In this document: positions 1 to 7,562 of the stretch, in pieces
How positions within the stretch are numbered: position 1 is the first letter of the stretch
How the letters are laid out: each line of letters opens with the position of its first letter
DNA from: Lachnospiraceae bacterium
GTDB taxonomy: Bacteria > Bacillota > Clostridia > Lachnospirales > Lachnospiraceae
Length of the DNA stretch: 18,486 nucleotides
NCBI GenBank assembly: GCA_017461685.1
Contig: JAFTXF010000105.1
Coordinates: 1 to 18,486 of the forward strand
Reading direction: 5' to 3'
Made by a program: the position numbers and the translations under genes
Notes under the pieces: generated by a model
Told to the model about the DNA's origin: nothing
The model's input: only the letters and a program-made list of their open reading frames with translations
Database searches by the model: none

Positions 1-1702
1 GGAACTTTTGATCCCGGGTGCCCGGGTTTATCTGGAGAAAAGCACCAATCCGGAGCTCAGTACGGCGTATGACCTTGTGGCAGTAATGAAATGCGACAGG
101 CTGGTAAATATGGATTCTCAGGCACCCAATAAGGCGGTGGGGGAATGGCTTGCCCAAGGAGGCCTGGGAGGAAATATTACCCTGATCAGGCCGGAAATGA
201 CTTGGGGGAATTCCCGATTTGATTTTTATGTGGAGTTCGGTGGGGAGGATGTCCAAACGAGCTCCGGGAAAGACGAGGCGAGTGTTTCTGACCGGCGAGG
301 GGCTTTCATAGAGGTGAAGGGAGTTACCCTGGAAGATAACGGCATTGTCAGGTTCCCGGATGCTCCGAGTGAGCGGGCTGTGAAGCACGTAGAAGAATTG
401 ATTGCTGCCAAAAAGGCGGGGTATCAGGTGTATGTGGTATTTGTTGTGCAGATGAGAGATGTGAAATATTTCCGGCCAAACCGTGATACGCACCCGGAGT
501 TTTGTGAGGCACTGTTAAGGGCCAGAGAAGCCGGTGTGGAAATAGTGGCGTTGGATTGCCGCGTAACCCGTGACAGCATGGAAATCGGAGACAGAGTGCC
601 GGTATATATGGAGGAAAGAGAAGCGGCGGCAGCCGGTCTGGCTGAACCGTTATTACAATATTATGATGCCCACAGACGTATTTTGCCTTGGCGGGAGGAG
701 CCTACAGCTTACCGTGTATGGGTATCTGAAATTATGCTGCAGCAGACCAGAGTGGAAGCGGTAAAGCCTTATTTTGCCAGATTTATGGAGGCACTTCCTG
801 ATATAAAGAGTCTGGCCGAGGCAGAGGAAGAACAGCTTTTAAAGCTTTGGGAAGGATTAGGCTACTACAGTCGTGTCCGTAATCTGGGGAAGGCTGCAAA
901 GATAATTATGGAGCAATACGGAGGCAGGATGCCAGCAGATACAGCAGCTTTATTAAAACTTCCGGGTATCGGCTCCTATACCGCCGGAGCTATTGCATCT
1001 ATCGCCTACGGAGTATCGGTTCCGGCAGTGGATGGTAATGTTCTGCGGGTAATGTCCCGTATATTTGTGGATGATAGAGATATACTGAATGCTTCCGTGA
1101 AAAAGGATTGGGAAGAACTGCTTGCTGCGATTATGCCGAAGGACAGGCCGGGGGATTTTAATCAGGCACTTATGGAAATCGGTGCTATGGTCTGTGTACC
1201 TAATGGAGCACCGAAATGCAGTATTTGCCCTTTTAAAGAAATGTGTCAGGCGCATGAAAGAGGGCAGGAGTTAAGTTTTCCTTACAAAGCACCTAAGAAG
1301 TCAAGGGTGATCGAAGAGCGTACAGTGCTTATTTTACGTGATGAAAATAAAACAGTGCTGGTAAAGCGTCCGGCAAAGGGGCTTTTAGCAGGTATGTATG
1401 AATTTCCGGTGATGGCAGGATATGTGGCCGAGGCAGAGGTTATTGACTATTTAAAGGCCCATGGCCTGGGGACGGTCTGGATTTCACCGCTTGAAGATGC
1501 TAAGCATGTTTTTACTCACAAGGAATGGCATATGAAGGGGTATATGATTCGTGTGGACGAGCTTGCCCGCGGAGAGACACCGGCGGACTGGCTGTTTGTG
1601 GAGCCCGGGGAAACGGAGGCAAAATATCCGATACCGAGTGCCTATGCAAAATATATGAAGTATTTGCAGGTGACGGTAGGCTATGAAGTGTTTGGAAAAT
1701 AA
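1..1702 (+). CDS. mutY: SfsA-MutY fusion: DNA/RNA nuclease-like domain joined to A/G-specific adenine glycosylase (5' partial)
   Basis: The reading frame is already open at base 2 (residues ELLIPGARVYL, typical of SfsA), so the TTG at 8 is not a real start and the true start lies outside the window. The first ~200 codons are SfsA: an RFDF strand near 220-235, IEVKGVTL near 308-330, and FPDAPSERAVKHVEEL. The rest is a full MutY, which removes adenine mispaired with 8-oxoguanine in base-excision repair. It shows LPWR, the catalytic Glu of EIMLQQTRV (codon 728), the helix-hairpin-helix LPGIGSYTAGAI, the catalytic Asp of VDGN (codon 1031), and four 4Fe-4S cysteines (codons 1193, 1217, 1226, 1244; spacing X7-X2-X5, the first gap one residue longer than in E. 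coli). A C-terminal NUDIX-like 8-oxoG recognition domain follows, with FTHKEWHMKG. Only about ten residues join the domains. An in-frame ATG at 608 has no well-placed ribosome binding site, so separate MutY translation is not evident. The identity of both domains is secure; cooperation between them is inference. Confidence 0.93.
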   Translation, partial: ELLIPGARVYLEKSTNPELSTAYDLVAVMKCDRLVNMDSQAPNKAVGEWLAQGGLGGNITLIRPEMTWGNSRFDFYVEFGGEDVQTSSGKDEASVSDRRGAFIEVKGVTLEDNGIVRFPDAPSERAVKHVEELIAAKKAGYQVYVVFVVQMRDVKYFRPNRDTHPEFCEALLRAREAGVEIVALDCRVTRDSMEIGDRVPVYMEEREAAAAGLAEPLLQYYDAHRRILPWREEPTAYRVWVSEIMLQQTRVEAVKPYFARFMEALPDIKSLAEAEEEQLLKLWEGLGYYSRVRNLGKAAKIIMEQYGGRMPADTAALLKLPGIGSYTAGAIASIAYGVSVPAVDGNVLRVMSRIFVDDRDILNASVKKDWEELLAAIMPKDRPGDFNQALMEIGAMVCVPNGAPKCSICPFKEMCQAHERGQELSFPYKAPKKSRVIEERTVLILRDENKTVLVKRPAKGLLAGMYEFPVMAGYVAEAEVIDYLKAHGLGTVWISPLEDAKHVFTHKEWHMKGYMIRVDELARGETPADWLFVEPGETEAKYPIPSAYAKYMKYLQVTVGYEVFGK

Positions 1703-1821
1703 AAACAGACCGGAGAGTTTGACAAGGTATCTAAGATGTCAGAGGAACAGAAGAGATATTTGGGAAATACGGCATGAAAAAGTAAGTAAATTTGGATATT
1801 GAGTCGGGAGGATTATTGGTC

Positions 1822-2652
1822 ATGCAAATAGGAAAATATTATCTGGATTTAAAACAAAAAACCTACATCATGGGCATTTTAAATGTGACGCCGGACTCTT
1901 TTTCGGATGGCGGCAGATACCATGCTTTAGATGCAGCCCTCTTTCGTGTAGAGGAAATGCTGGCCCAGGGCTGCGATATCGTGGATGTAGGCGGTGAATC
2001 CACCAGACCGGGCTATACAGAAGTGTCTGTGGAGCAGGAAATCGCCAGGGTGGCTCCCGTGATTGAAGCGATGAAAGAGCGGTTTGACGTACCGGTGTCT
2101 TTAGATACTTACAAGTATCAGGTGGCCGAGGCTGGTATTCAGGCGGGAGCAGACTTGATTAATGACATCTGGGGATTGACTTACGACGAAGGACAGATGG
2201 CCAAAGTCATTGCAGAGACAGGGGCAGCCTGTTGCCTGATGCACAACCGGAAAGAAGCAGTTTATCGGGATTTTCTTGTGGATGTGATGAGAGATTTGCA
2301 AAATAGCATCTGTATTGCAAGAAAAGCAGGAATTGCAAATGACAAAATCATATTGGATCCGGGTATTGGCTTTGCCAAAAGCTATGAACAGAACATGGAA
2401 ATTCTGGCCAATTTACGGGAATTTAAGTGGCTCGAATATCCATTGCTTTTGGGCACCAGCCGCAAGAGTGTGATTGGACTGACTTTGGATTTACCGGCGG
2501 ATCAAAGGGAAGAAGGTACTCTGGTTACCACCGTACTGGCGGTACAGGCAGGCTGGGATTTTGTACGCGTGCACGATATAGAAGCCAATGCAAGAGCGAT
2601 TAAGATGGCGGAAGCTATTGCAGAACGCCAAGTATCGCAAACCCTTAAATAA
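1822..2652 (+). CDS. folP: Dihydropteroate synthase
   Basis: FolP condenses 6-hydroxymethyl-7,8-dihydropterin diphosphate with p-aminobenzoate to give dihydropteroate, a cytosolic folate step and the sulfonamide target. The 276 residues match the usual family length. Signatures are NVTPDSFSDGG (residues 21-31), GGESTRPG (57-64, the substrate loop), DPGIGFAK (179-186), GTSRKS (211-216, pterin/phosphate Lys) and RVHD (249-252). The frame is open from a TTG at 1792, but ATG 1822 is preferred: GGGAGG at 1806-1811 lies 10 bases before it, and the protein then begins just ahead of the conserved first strand. It follows mutY by 119 bases with no visible terminator and precedes the folB-folK gene by 34 bases, so the three are probably one transcript. 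Confidence 0.95.
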   Translation: MQIGKYYLDLKQKTYIMGILNVTPDSFSDGGRYHALDAALFRVEEMLAQGCDIVDVGGESTRPGYTEVSVEQEIARVAPVIEAMKERFDVPVSLDTYKYQVAEAGIQAGADLINDIWGLTYDEGQMAKVIAETGAACCLMHNRKEAVYRDFLVDVMRDLQNSICIARKAGIANDKIILDPGIGFAKSYEQNMEILANLREFKWLEYPLLLGTSRKSVIGLTLDLPADQREEGTLVTTVLAVQAGWDFVRVHDIEANARAIKMAEAIAERQVSQTLK

Positions 2653-2686
2653 ATTGCAGGAAATGTGGGGAGACAGGATAGATAAG

Positions 2687-3505
2687 ATGGATCAGATTAA
2701 GATAGAAAATTTGGAAATATACGCTTACCATGGGGTATTTGCGGAAGAAAAAGAAAAGGGGCAGCTTTTTTATATCAATGCAACGTTAGATACGGACCTG
2801 CGTAGGGCCGGTCAGACAGACGATTTGTCAGCTTCCACGCATTACGGAGAGGTGGCTCTTTTGTTGCAAAAGAAAATGACGGAGCAGTCCTATGATTTGA
2901 TTGAAAAAGCAGCAGAAGTTTGTGCTGAGGCAGTACTTTTACAGTTTCCATTGGTGCATGGAATTACCCTGGAGCTGCGTAAGCCTGATGCACCGATACC
3001 GCTGCCTTTTGAAAGTGTATCTGTGGTGATTCATAGAGGTTGGAAGAAGGCATATATTGCCTTGGGCTCCAATATGGGCGACAGCAGAGGACATCTGGAC
3101 GGTGCAGTAGAGGCAATGAAGGCAGATAAGCATATCCGCGTACGGAAAGTCTCTGATTATATTGTGACCAAGCCTTACGGCGGCGTGGAACAGGAGGATT
3201 TTTTAAACGGTGCTGTGGCTGTAGAGACATTATACAGTCCCGAGGAATTGCTTGACAAATTGCATGAAATAGAAGCGTCCCATGACAGACAGCGGCTGGT
3301 GCATTGGGGACCCCGTACTCTGGATTTGGATATTTTGCTGTATGAGGACCTGGTGATGGACACATCTGACCTGACGATTCCCCACAGGGATATGCATAAT
3401 AGGGATTTTGTGTTAAAGCCTATGGTACAGATTGCACCTTATGTGAAGCATCCGTTGTCCGGACGAACTATGGAGCAGATGCTGGAGCAAAATAAAATGG
3501 AATAA
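2687..3505 (+). CDS. folK: Bifunctional dihydroneopterin aldolase / HPPK (FolB-FolK fusion)
   Basis: This protein carries two consecutive folate enzymes. Residues 1-117 are FolB, which cleaves dihydroneopterin to 6-hydroxymethyldihydropterin: YAYHGVFAEEKEKGQ (12-26) contains the conserved Glu, and LRKPDAPIP (97-105) the conserved Lys. Residues 120-272 are FolK (HPPK), which pyrophosphorylates that product: AYIALGSNMGD (122-132), DFLNGAV (171-177), WGPRTLDLDILLY (207-219, Mg/ATP aspartates) and IPHRDMHNRDFVLKPM (231-246). The longer frame opens at 2588 inside folP. ATG 2687 is chosen because AGGA at 2675-2678 lies 8 bases upstream and FolB homology begins there; ATG 2663 is a weaker alternative. 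The product is the substrate of FolP, encoded immediately upstream. FolB-FolK fusions are known in Bacillota. No folE is present in the window. Confidence 0.93.
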   Translation: MDQIKIENLEIYAYHGVFAEEKEKGQLFYINATLDTDLRRAGQTDDLSASTHYGEVALLLQKKMTEQSYDLIEKAAEVCAEAVLLQFPLVHGITLELRKPDAPIPLPFESVSVVIHRGWKKAYIALGSNMGDSRGHLDGAVEAMKADKHIRVRKVSDYIVTKPYGGVEQEDFLNGAVAVETLYSPEELLDKLHEIEASHDRQRLVHWGPRTLDLDILLYEDLVMDTSDLTIPHRDMHNRDFVLKPMVQIAPYVKHPLSGRTMEQMLEQNKME

Positions 3506-3523
3506 AGATATTTAGTGTGATTA

Positions 3524-3540
3524 AGTTATATAATATAACT
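3524..3540. repeat. Small AT-rich palindrome after folK
   Basis: AGTTATA-taa-TATAACT is a perfect 7-bp inverted repeat 19 bases after the folK stop, followed by eight A residues. It lacks a GC stem and a downstream T run on the plus strand, so it is not a canonical intrinsic terminator. It could be a weak 3' stem or an operator half-site pair. The rest of the 3506-3706 gap holds only the candidate rarA promoter. Confidence 0.4.
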
Positions 3541-3599
3541 GAAAAAAAATTGGGGATGTGAAGTTGCCATTCCAATGTATGGTAATTTGTCAGAAAGTG

Positions 3600-3608
3600 T
3601 GATATACT
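3600..3608 (+). promoter_or_regulatory. Candidate extended -10 promoter for rarA
   Basis: TGATATACT (TG-n-TATACT) fits an extended -10 element about 100 bases before the rarA start. No convincing -35 hexamer is seen 16-18 bases upstream, which is tolerated for extended -10 promoters. This is the best promoter-like sequence in the 201-base gap between folK and rarA. A shared transcript from upstream cannot be excluded because no terminator is evident after folK. Confidence 0.4.
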
Positions 3609-3706
3609 TATTTTCAGCAGTATTTCGGACACCAATGATTCAGCAGCCGGAAGTGGTTGGATGTTTATTACCGGGATAGGCTGTCAATTACTTTTTAGGA
3701 GTTACT

Positions 3707-5044
3707 ATGGATTTATTTGATTATATGCGCAGCACGAATATGGAAAAAGAAGCACCCCTTGCCGCACGCATGCGTCCTCGAACCTTGGAGGAGGTAGTGG
3801 GGCAGCAGCATATTATCGGCAAGGATAAGCTGTTATACCGTGCGATTAAGGCGGACAAGCTAAGTTCTATTATTTTTTACGGACCTCCGGGAACCGGCAA
3901 GACTACGCTTGCCAAGGTTATTGCAGGCACTACCAGTGCAGAGTTTACCCAGATTAATGCTACGGTGGCCGGCAAAAAGGACATGGAAGAGGTGGTAAGC
4001 AAGGCCAAGGATAATCAGGGCATGTATGGCCGTAAGACCATTTTGTTCGTGGATGAGATTCACCGTTTTAACAAGGGACAGCAGGATTATTTATTGCCTT
4101 TTGTGGAGGACGGTACACTTATATTAATCGGAGCTACCACAGAGAATCCTTATTTTGAGGTGAACGGCGCGCTTATTTCCCGGTCCATTATTTTTGAATT
4201 AAAGCCTCTTGCCAAGGAGGATATTAAGGAACTGCTCAGAATAGCTGTTTACGATATGGACAGAGGAATGGGAGCCTATGGTGCGCGGATTGACGAGGAC
4301 GCTTTAGAATTCTTGGCAGATATTTCCGGCGGTGATGCCAGACATGCATTAAATGCCATTGAGCTGGGCATTATGACCACGGACAAAGGAGCAGACGGGT
4401 ACATTCATATTACCTTAGAGGTTGCAGAGCAGTGTATTCAGAAAAAGACTGTCCGGTATGATAAGGGCGGTGACAATCATTATGATACGATTTCTGCTTT
4501 TATTAAGAGCATGCGGGGGTCTGACCCGGATGCAGCAGTTTATTATCTGGCGCGGATGCTGTATGCAGGAGAGGATATTAAATTTATTGCCAGACGTATT
4601 ATGATTTGTGCCAGTGAGGATGTGGGGAATGCAGACCCTATGGCGATAGTGGTGGCTACCAATGCCTGTATGGCTATTGAGCGCATCGGTATGCCGGAGG
4701 CCCAGATTATTCTGTCACAGGCGGCAAGCTATGTTGCCAGTGCACCTAAGAGCAATGCTTCCTGCACGGCGATTTTTGATGCCAATGATGCAGTACGAAG
4801 CACCGGTTCATTACCGATTCCGTCCCATTTGCAGGATGCACACTATAAAGGTGCAGCCAAGCTGGGACGGGGGACAGGATACAAATATGCCCATGATTAT
4901 CCCAATAATTATGTGGAGCAGCAGTATTTGCCGTATGAATTAAACGGCAAGGAGTTTTACAAGCCAAGCGGCAATGGATATGAAGTAAAGATTAAAGAAC
5001 ATTTAAAACGCATTAAACAGGAAGCAAGGAGGAACGATACATGA
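3707..5044 (+). CDS. rarA: Replication-associated recombination protein A (RarA/MgsA AAA+ ATPase)
   Basis: RarA is a clamp-loader-like AAA+ ATPase that acts at stalled replication forks with SSB. The 445-residue length is typical. The N-terminus has PLAARMRPRTLEEVVGQQHI, then Walker A GPPGTGKT (59-66), Walker B FVDEIH (114-119) followed by RFNKGQQDYLL, and sensor 1 GATTENP (142-148). A GGDARHALNAIE sensor-2 region and the C-terminal tetramerisation domain (YDTISAFIKSMRGSDPDAA, then SHLQDAHY) follow. The ATG at 3707 has AGGAG at 3697-3701 five bases upstream. Its TGA overlaps the ATG of the following sugar kinase by four bases (ATGA), so the two are translationally coupled despite unrelated functions. 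No unusual residues were noticed. Confidence 0.96.
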   Translation: MDLFDYMRSTNMEKEAPLAARMRPRTLEEVVGQQHIIGKDKLLYRAIKADKLSSIIFYGPPGTGKTTLAKVIAGTTSAEFTQINATVAGKKDMEEVVSKAKDNQGMYGRKTILFVDEIHRFNKGQQDYLLPFVEDGTLILIGATTENPYFEVNGALISRSIIFELKPLAKEDIKELLRIAVYDMDRGMGAYGARIDEDALEFLADISGGDARHALNAIELGIMTTDKGADGYIHITLEVAEQCIQKKTVRYDKGGDNHYDTISAFIKSMRGSDPDAAVYYLARMLYAGEDIKFIARRIMICASEDVGNADPMAIVVATNACMAIERIGMPEAQIILSQAASYVASAPKSNASCTAIFDANDAVRSTGSLPIPSHLQDAHYKGAAKLGRGTGYKYAHDYPNNYVEQQYLPYELNGKEFYKPSGNGYEVKIKEHLKRIKQEARRNDT

Positions 5045-5916
5045 GAATTGGAGCATTAGAAGCAGGCGGTACTAAAATGGTTTGTGCCATTGGAAATGAA
5101 AAGGGAGAAATCTTTGAGCAGATTTCCATTCCTACAGAAGCACCGGAGATTACCATTCCGAAGCTGATCGCATATTTTCAGGAGAAAGGTATTGAGGCAC
5201 TGGGAATCGGTTGCTTCGGTCCTATAGATTTAAACGAGAAATCAGAAACCTATGGTTATATTACCAGCACACCGAAGCTGAAATGGGTTAATTTTGATAT
5301 GGTAGGAACCTTTAAAAAGGCTTTAAATATACCGGTAGGTTTTGATACAGATGTAAATGGTTCCGTATTGGGTGAAGCAACCTTCGGCTGTGCACAGGGT
5401 CTTGAAAATGTTATTTACATAACCATTGGTACAGGTGTAGGTGTAGGTGTAGTGTCTAATGGTAAGCTTTTGCACGGCATGCAGCATCCGGAAGGCGGAC
5501 ATATGCTGCTGGCACAACACCCGTCTGATACTTATGCGGGCAAGTGTCCATATCATGGCTGCTGTCTGGAGGGGATGGCGGCAGGGCCTGCCATTGAGGA
5601 ACGTTGGGGTGCCAAAGCCTACGACTTAAAGGACAATATGGCTGTATGGGAGTTGGAAGCTTATTATATTGCTCAGGCATTGGTAAATTATATATATACA
5701 TATTCTCCGCAGAAGATTATTTTGGGCGGCGGCGTTATGCACCAAGAGCAGCTGTTCCCGCTGATTCGTGAGCAGGTACAGAAGCTGAATAAAGGCTATA
5801 TTGTGACCAAGGAACTGCAGGATATCGAGCATTATATCGTACCTGCCAGCCTCCATGACGACCAAGGCATTATGGGTGCGCTGGAGCTTGGTGTGCGCGC
5901 TTTAAAGAACGCGTAA
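5041..5916 (+). CDS. ROK-family fructokinase
   Basis: This 291-residue sugar kinase most resembles the fructokinase branch of the ROK family (Bacillus GmuE/YdhR, streptococcal ScrK), which makes fructose-6-phosphate from fructose and ATP. Visible motifs are the ATP phosphate loop LEAGGTKM (6-13), GCFGPIDLN (57-65), FDTDVNGSVLGEA (101-113) with the likely catalytic Asp104, ITIGTGVGVGV (127-137), and the ROK zinc site: EGGH (His154), then CPYHGCCLEG (Cys169, His172 and Cys174 or Cys175) before MAAGPA. AGGAGG in the end of rarA (5028-5033) serves as ribosome binding site. The manA gene follows, and both products meet at fructose-6-phosphate, which supports a fructose/mannose role. True substrate preference (fructose, mannose or glucose) cannot be read from sequence. 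Confidence 0.88.
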   Translation: MRIGALEAGGTKMVCAIGNEKGEIFEQISIPTEAPEITIPKLIAYFQEKGIEALGIGCFGPIDLNEKSETYGYITSTPKLKWVNFDMVGTFKKALNIPVGFDTDVNGSVLGEATFGCAQGLENVIYITIGTGVGVGVVSNGKLLHGMQHPEGGHMLLAQHPSDTYAGKCPYHGCCLEGMAAGPAIEERWGAKAYDLKDNMAVWELEAYYIAQALVNYIYTYSPQKIILGGGVMHQEQLFPLIREQVQKLNKGYIVTKELQDIEHYIVPASLHDDQGIMGALELGVRALKNA

Positions 5917-5935
5917 GCTGAATGAAAAGTGGTGA

Positions 5936-6002
5936 TTGCGAAACTGGGCGGCTGACTGCCAGAACATATATTGCTCTGGCAGTCAGCCAACGAGTTTCGC
6001 AA
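5936..6002. repeat. Two-tier palindrome between fructokinase and manA
   Basis: An outer perfect 10-bp arm TTGCGAAACT (5936-5945) pairs with AGTTTCGCAA (5993-6002). Inside it, a perfect 14-bp arm GGCTGACTGCCAGA (5950-5963) pairs with TCTGGCAGTCAGCC (5975-5988) around an 11-base loop, with 4-base internal loops between the tiers. There is no T run, so it is not a standard intrinsic terminator. In RNA it would form a long stable hairpin ending just before the manA start region. It may be an mRNA-processing or stability element, or a small palindromic repeat family member. No second copy was seen in this window. Confidence 0.75.
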
Positions 6003-6044
6003 ATGCCTAAATGAATGAAGAATATGAAAGGAATGCTAAGGAAT

Positions 6045-6983
6045 ATGCAAAGGGACATTTTATTTTTGGAGTCGGTATGTACTCACAATATCTGGGGCGG
6101 CAGCAGACTGCGTGAAGAGTTCGGTTATCCGGTAGAAGGCAATGATCTGGGAGAATGCTGGGGGATTTCTGCCCATCCAAACGGTGAGTGTGTAGTTGCC
6201 GGGGGCGAATTTGCCGGGATGCACCTTTCAGAGGTTTGGAGCAGGCATCCGGAGCTTTTCGGTAAGTTGGATTATGACCGCTTTCCATTGTTGATCAAGA
6301 TTATTGATGCCAGGGACAATTTAAGCATTCAAGTGCATCCTGACGATGCTTACGCCATGGAGCATGAAAATGGCTCCTTTGGCAAGACCGAATGCTGGTA
6401 TGTATTAGACTGCCCGGAAGATGCAAGTATTATTATCGGACACAATGCCGGTACGAAGGAAGAACTGGCAGATATGATTGCTAATGGCAAGTGGAATGAT
6501 TTTATCAGAGAGCTTCCTGTGAAAAAGGGCGATTTTATGCAGATTGACCCGGGGACGGTTCATGCCATTAAGGGAGGTCTGCTTATTTTAGAGACACAGC
6601 AGAACAGCGATATTACATATCGTGTATATGATTACGACAGACTTTCCGGCGGTAAGCCGAGAGAATTACATATTGAAAAGAGTATCGATGTGATTACGGT
6701 TCCGGCCAAGTCAGCAGAGGACAGTATTAAGTCAGTGACAGATCTGCCAAAGAATGAGCTTTGCAAGCTTTATGATTGTGATTATTATAAGGTGTTTAAG
6801 CTGAATCTGGAAGGAGAGGTCTGCTTTGAGCAGAAGTATCCGTTTTTAAATATGTCTGTCATTGAGGGCAGTGGCAGCATCAACGGTGTAACTGTGAAGA
6901 AGGGTGACCACTTCATCCTGCCATATGGCTATGGAGAAGTGCAGGCAGAAGGCATTATGGAGCTTATGGCATCTACGGTATAG
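6045..6983 (+). CDS. manA: Mannose-6-phosphate isomerase, class I (type-1 PMI)
   Basis: ManA interconverts mannose-6-phosphate and fructose-6-phosphate with a zinc-bound cupin fold. Numbering from ATG 6045 (312 residues), the zinc ligands are Gln96 and His98 in SIQVHPDDAY, Glu116 in GKTECWYV and His173 in PGTVHAIKGG. TYRVYDYDR and the Bacillus-type start LFLESVCTHNIWGG are also present. In-frame ATGs occur at 6015, 6024, 6033 and 6045. Family homology begins at MQRDILFLES, so 6045 is preferred, but no start has an ideally spaced ribosome binding site (AAAGGA at 6027-6032 is 12 bases away, AAGGA at 6038-6042 only 2). The longest version would add ten basic residues. The gene lies 98-128 bases after the fructokinase, depending on the start. 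Confidence 0.92.
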   Translation: MQRDILFLESVCTHNIWGGSRLREEFGYPVEGNDLGECWGISAHPNGECVVAGGEFAGMHLSEVWSRHPELFGKLDYDRFPLLIKIIDARDNLSIQVHPDDAYAMEHENGSFGKTECWYVLDCPEDASIIIGHNAGTKEELADMIANGKWNDFIRELPVKKGDFMQIDPGTVHAIKGGLLILETQQNSDITYRVYDYDRLSGGKPRELHIEKSIDVITVPAKSAEDSIKSVTDLPKNELCKLYDCDYYKVFKLNLEGEVCFEQKYPFLNMSVIEGSGSINGVTVKKGDHFILPYGYGEVQAEGIMELMASTV

Positions 6984-7001
6984 CCGGAAAGTGACAGTTA
7001 T

Positions 7002-7047
7002 ATACAACATAAATCAGCCTGCAAAGCCAGGCTGATTTATGTTGTAT
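7002..7047. terminator. Bidirectional terminator between convergent manA and DUF4364 gene
   Basis: A perfect 20-bp stem (7002-7021 with 7028-7047) closes a 6-base CAAAGC loop; its core is AAATCAGCCTG / CAGGCTGATTT. It sits between two convergent genes and overlaps the minus-strand stop codon of the DUF4364 gene (7047-7049). The T-rich arms serve either strand, although the uninterrupted T run is short. Confidence 0.75.
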
Positions 7048-7562
7048 TATAAAAGTGTCTGCATCAGGAATTGGTAAACCTCCTGATTTTGCTTTTGCCA
7101 GTTGTCGCACATTTGCTGTGCCATGTCTTCGTCCGGTACGGACAGCGTTAAATCCACTAACAGTGTATCTTTATCGCGAGCCACCATACGAACTTCGTAT
7201 TCCCCGCTTGTAGATTTGTAATAATCTGCGTGGACATTGACCTCGCTGCGCAGAGCCACTTCATTGGCAGCAAAATATTTGGAAATATCTTCTCTGATGG
7301 CATCGCTGATGCGGTTACCAAAAAAGTTGAGCGTTTCCGAACCCTCCTTGGTATTGGTCAGGTGTGTACGGTTACGAATAGTTTGCGTATCTATCAATCC
7401 TGCTTCTGTCAGCTCACTGATGGCCTGCTGCAGGGTAAGGAAATTGGTGTATCCTTGTTCTAATATAAATTCGCTAACCTGTGCAGTGGTTAACGGAAAG
7501 TCTACTTGTTCCAACATGTATAAGATAATCAATTTATATAATGTCAACGGTTCTTGTGTCAT
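7047..7562 (-). CDS. DUF4364 family protein, winged-helix-like
   Basis: This 171-residue cytosolic protein matches the DUF4364 family of Clostridia. The N-terminal ~75 residues read as a winged helix: LYKLIILYMLEQVDFPLTTAQVSEFIL, then a second helix pair ISELTEAGLIDTQ and a wing with RTHLTNTKEG. The C-terminal half (SEVNVHADYYKS, YEVRMVARDKDTLLVDLTLSVP) is a small alpha/beta domain of unknown role. The family resembles PadR/MarR-type regulators in architecture, but no ligand or target is known to me. Its start lies inside the 3' end of the upstream radical SAM gene (29-base overlap), so the pair is one transcript and probably translationally coupled. Confidence 0.8.
   Translation of the reverse strand: MTQEPLTLYKLIILYMLEQVDFPLTTAQVSEFILEQGYTNFLTLQQAISELTEAGLIDTQTIRNRTHLTNTKEGSETLNFFGNRISDAIREDISKYFAANEVALRSEVNVHADYYKSTSGEYEVRMVARDKDTLLVDLTLSVPDEDMAQQMCDNWQKQNQEVYQFLMQTLL

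Noticed and set aside
608..1702. MutY as a separate gene starting at ATG 608
   Set aside because: The ATG is in frame with SfsA, no stop separates them and the nearest purine-rich GGAGA is about 19 bases away, so fusion is the simpler reading; internal initiation remains a minor possibility.
1703..1774. In-frame continuation after the mutY stop: 24 further codons (KQTGEFDKVSKMSEEQKRYL, then GNTA) to a TGA
   Set aside because: A 24-codon open run is expected by chance about a third of the time; there is no ribosome binding site for a separate peptide and no read-through signal. Possibly a lost C-terminal extension, but unsupported.
2964..3365. 133-codon minus-strand frame inside folB-folK
   Set aside because: Antisense to a clearly coding bifunctional enzyme, with implausible composition rich in Pro, His and Cys.
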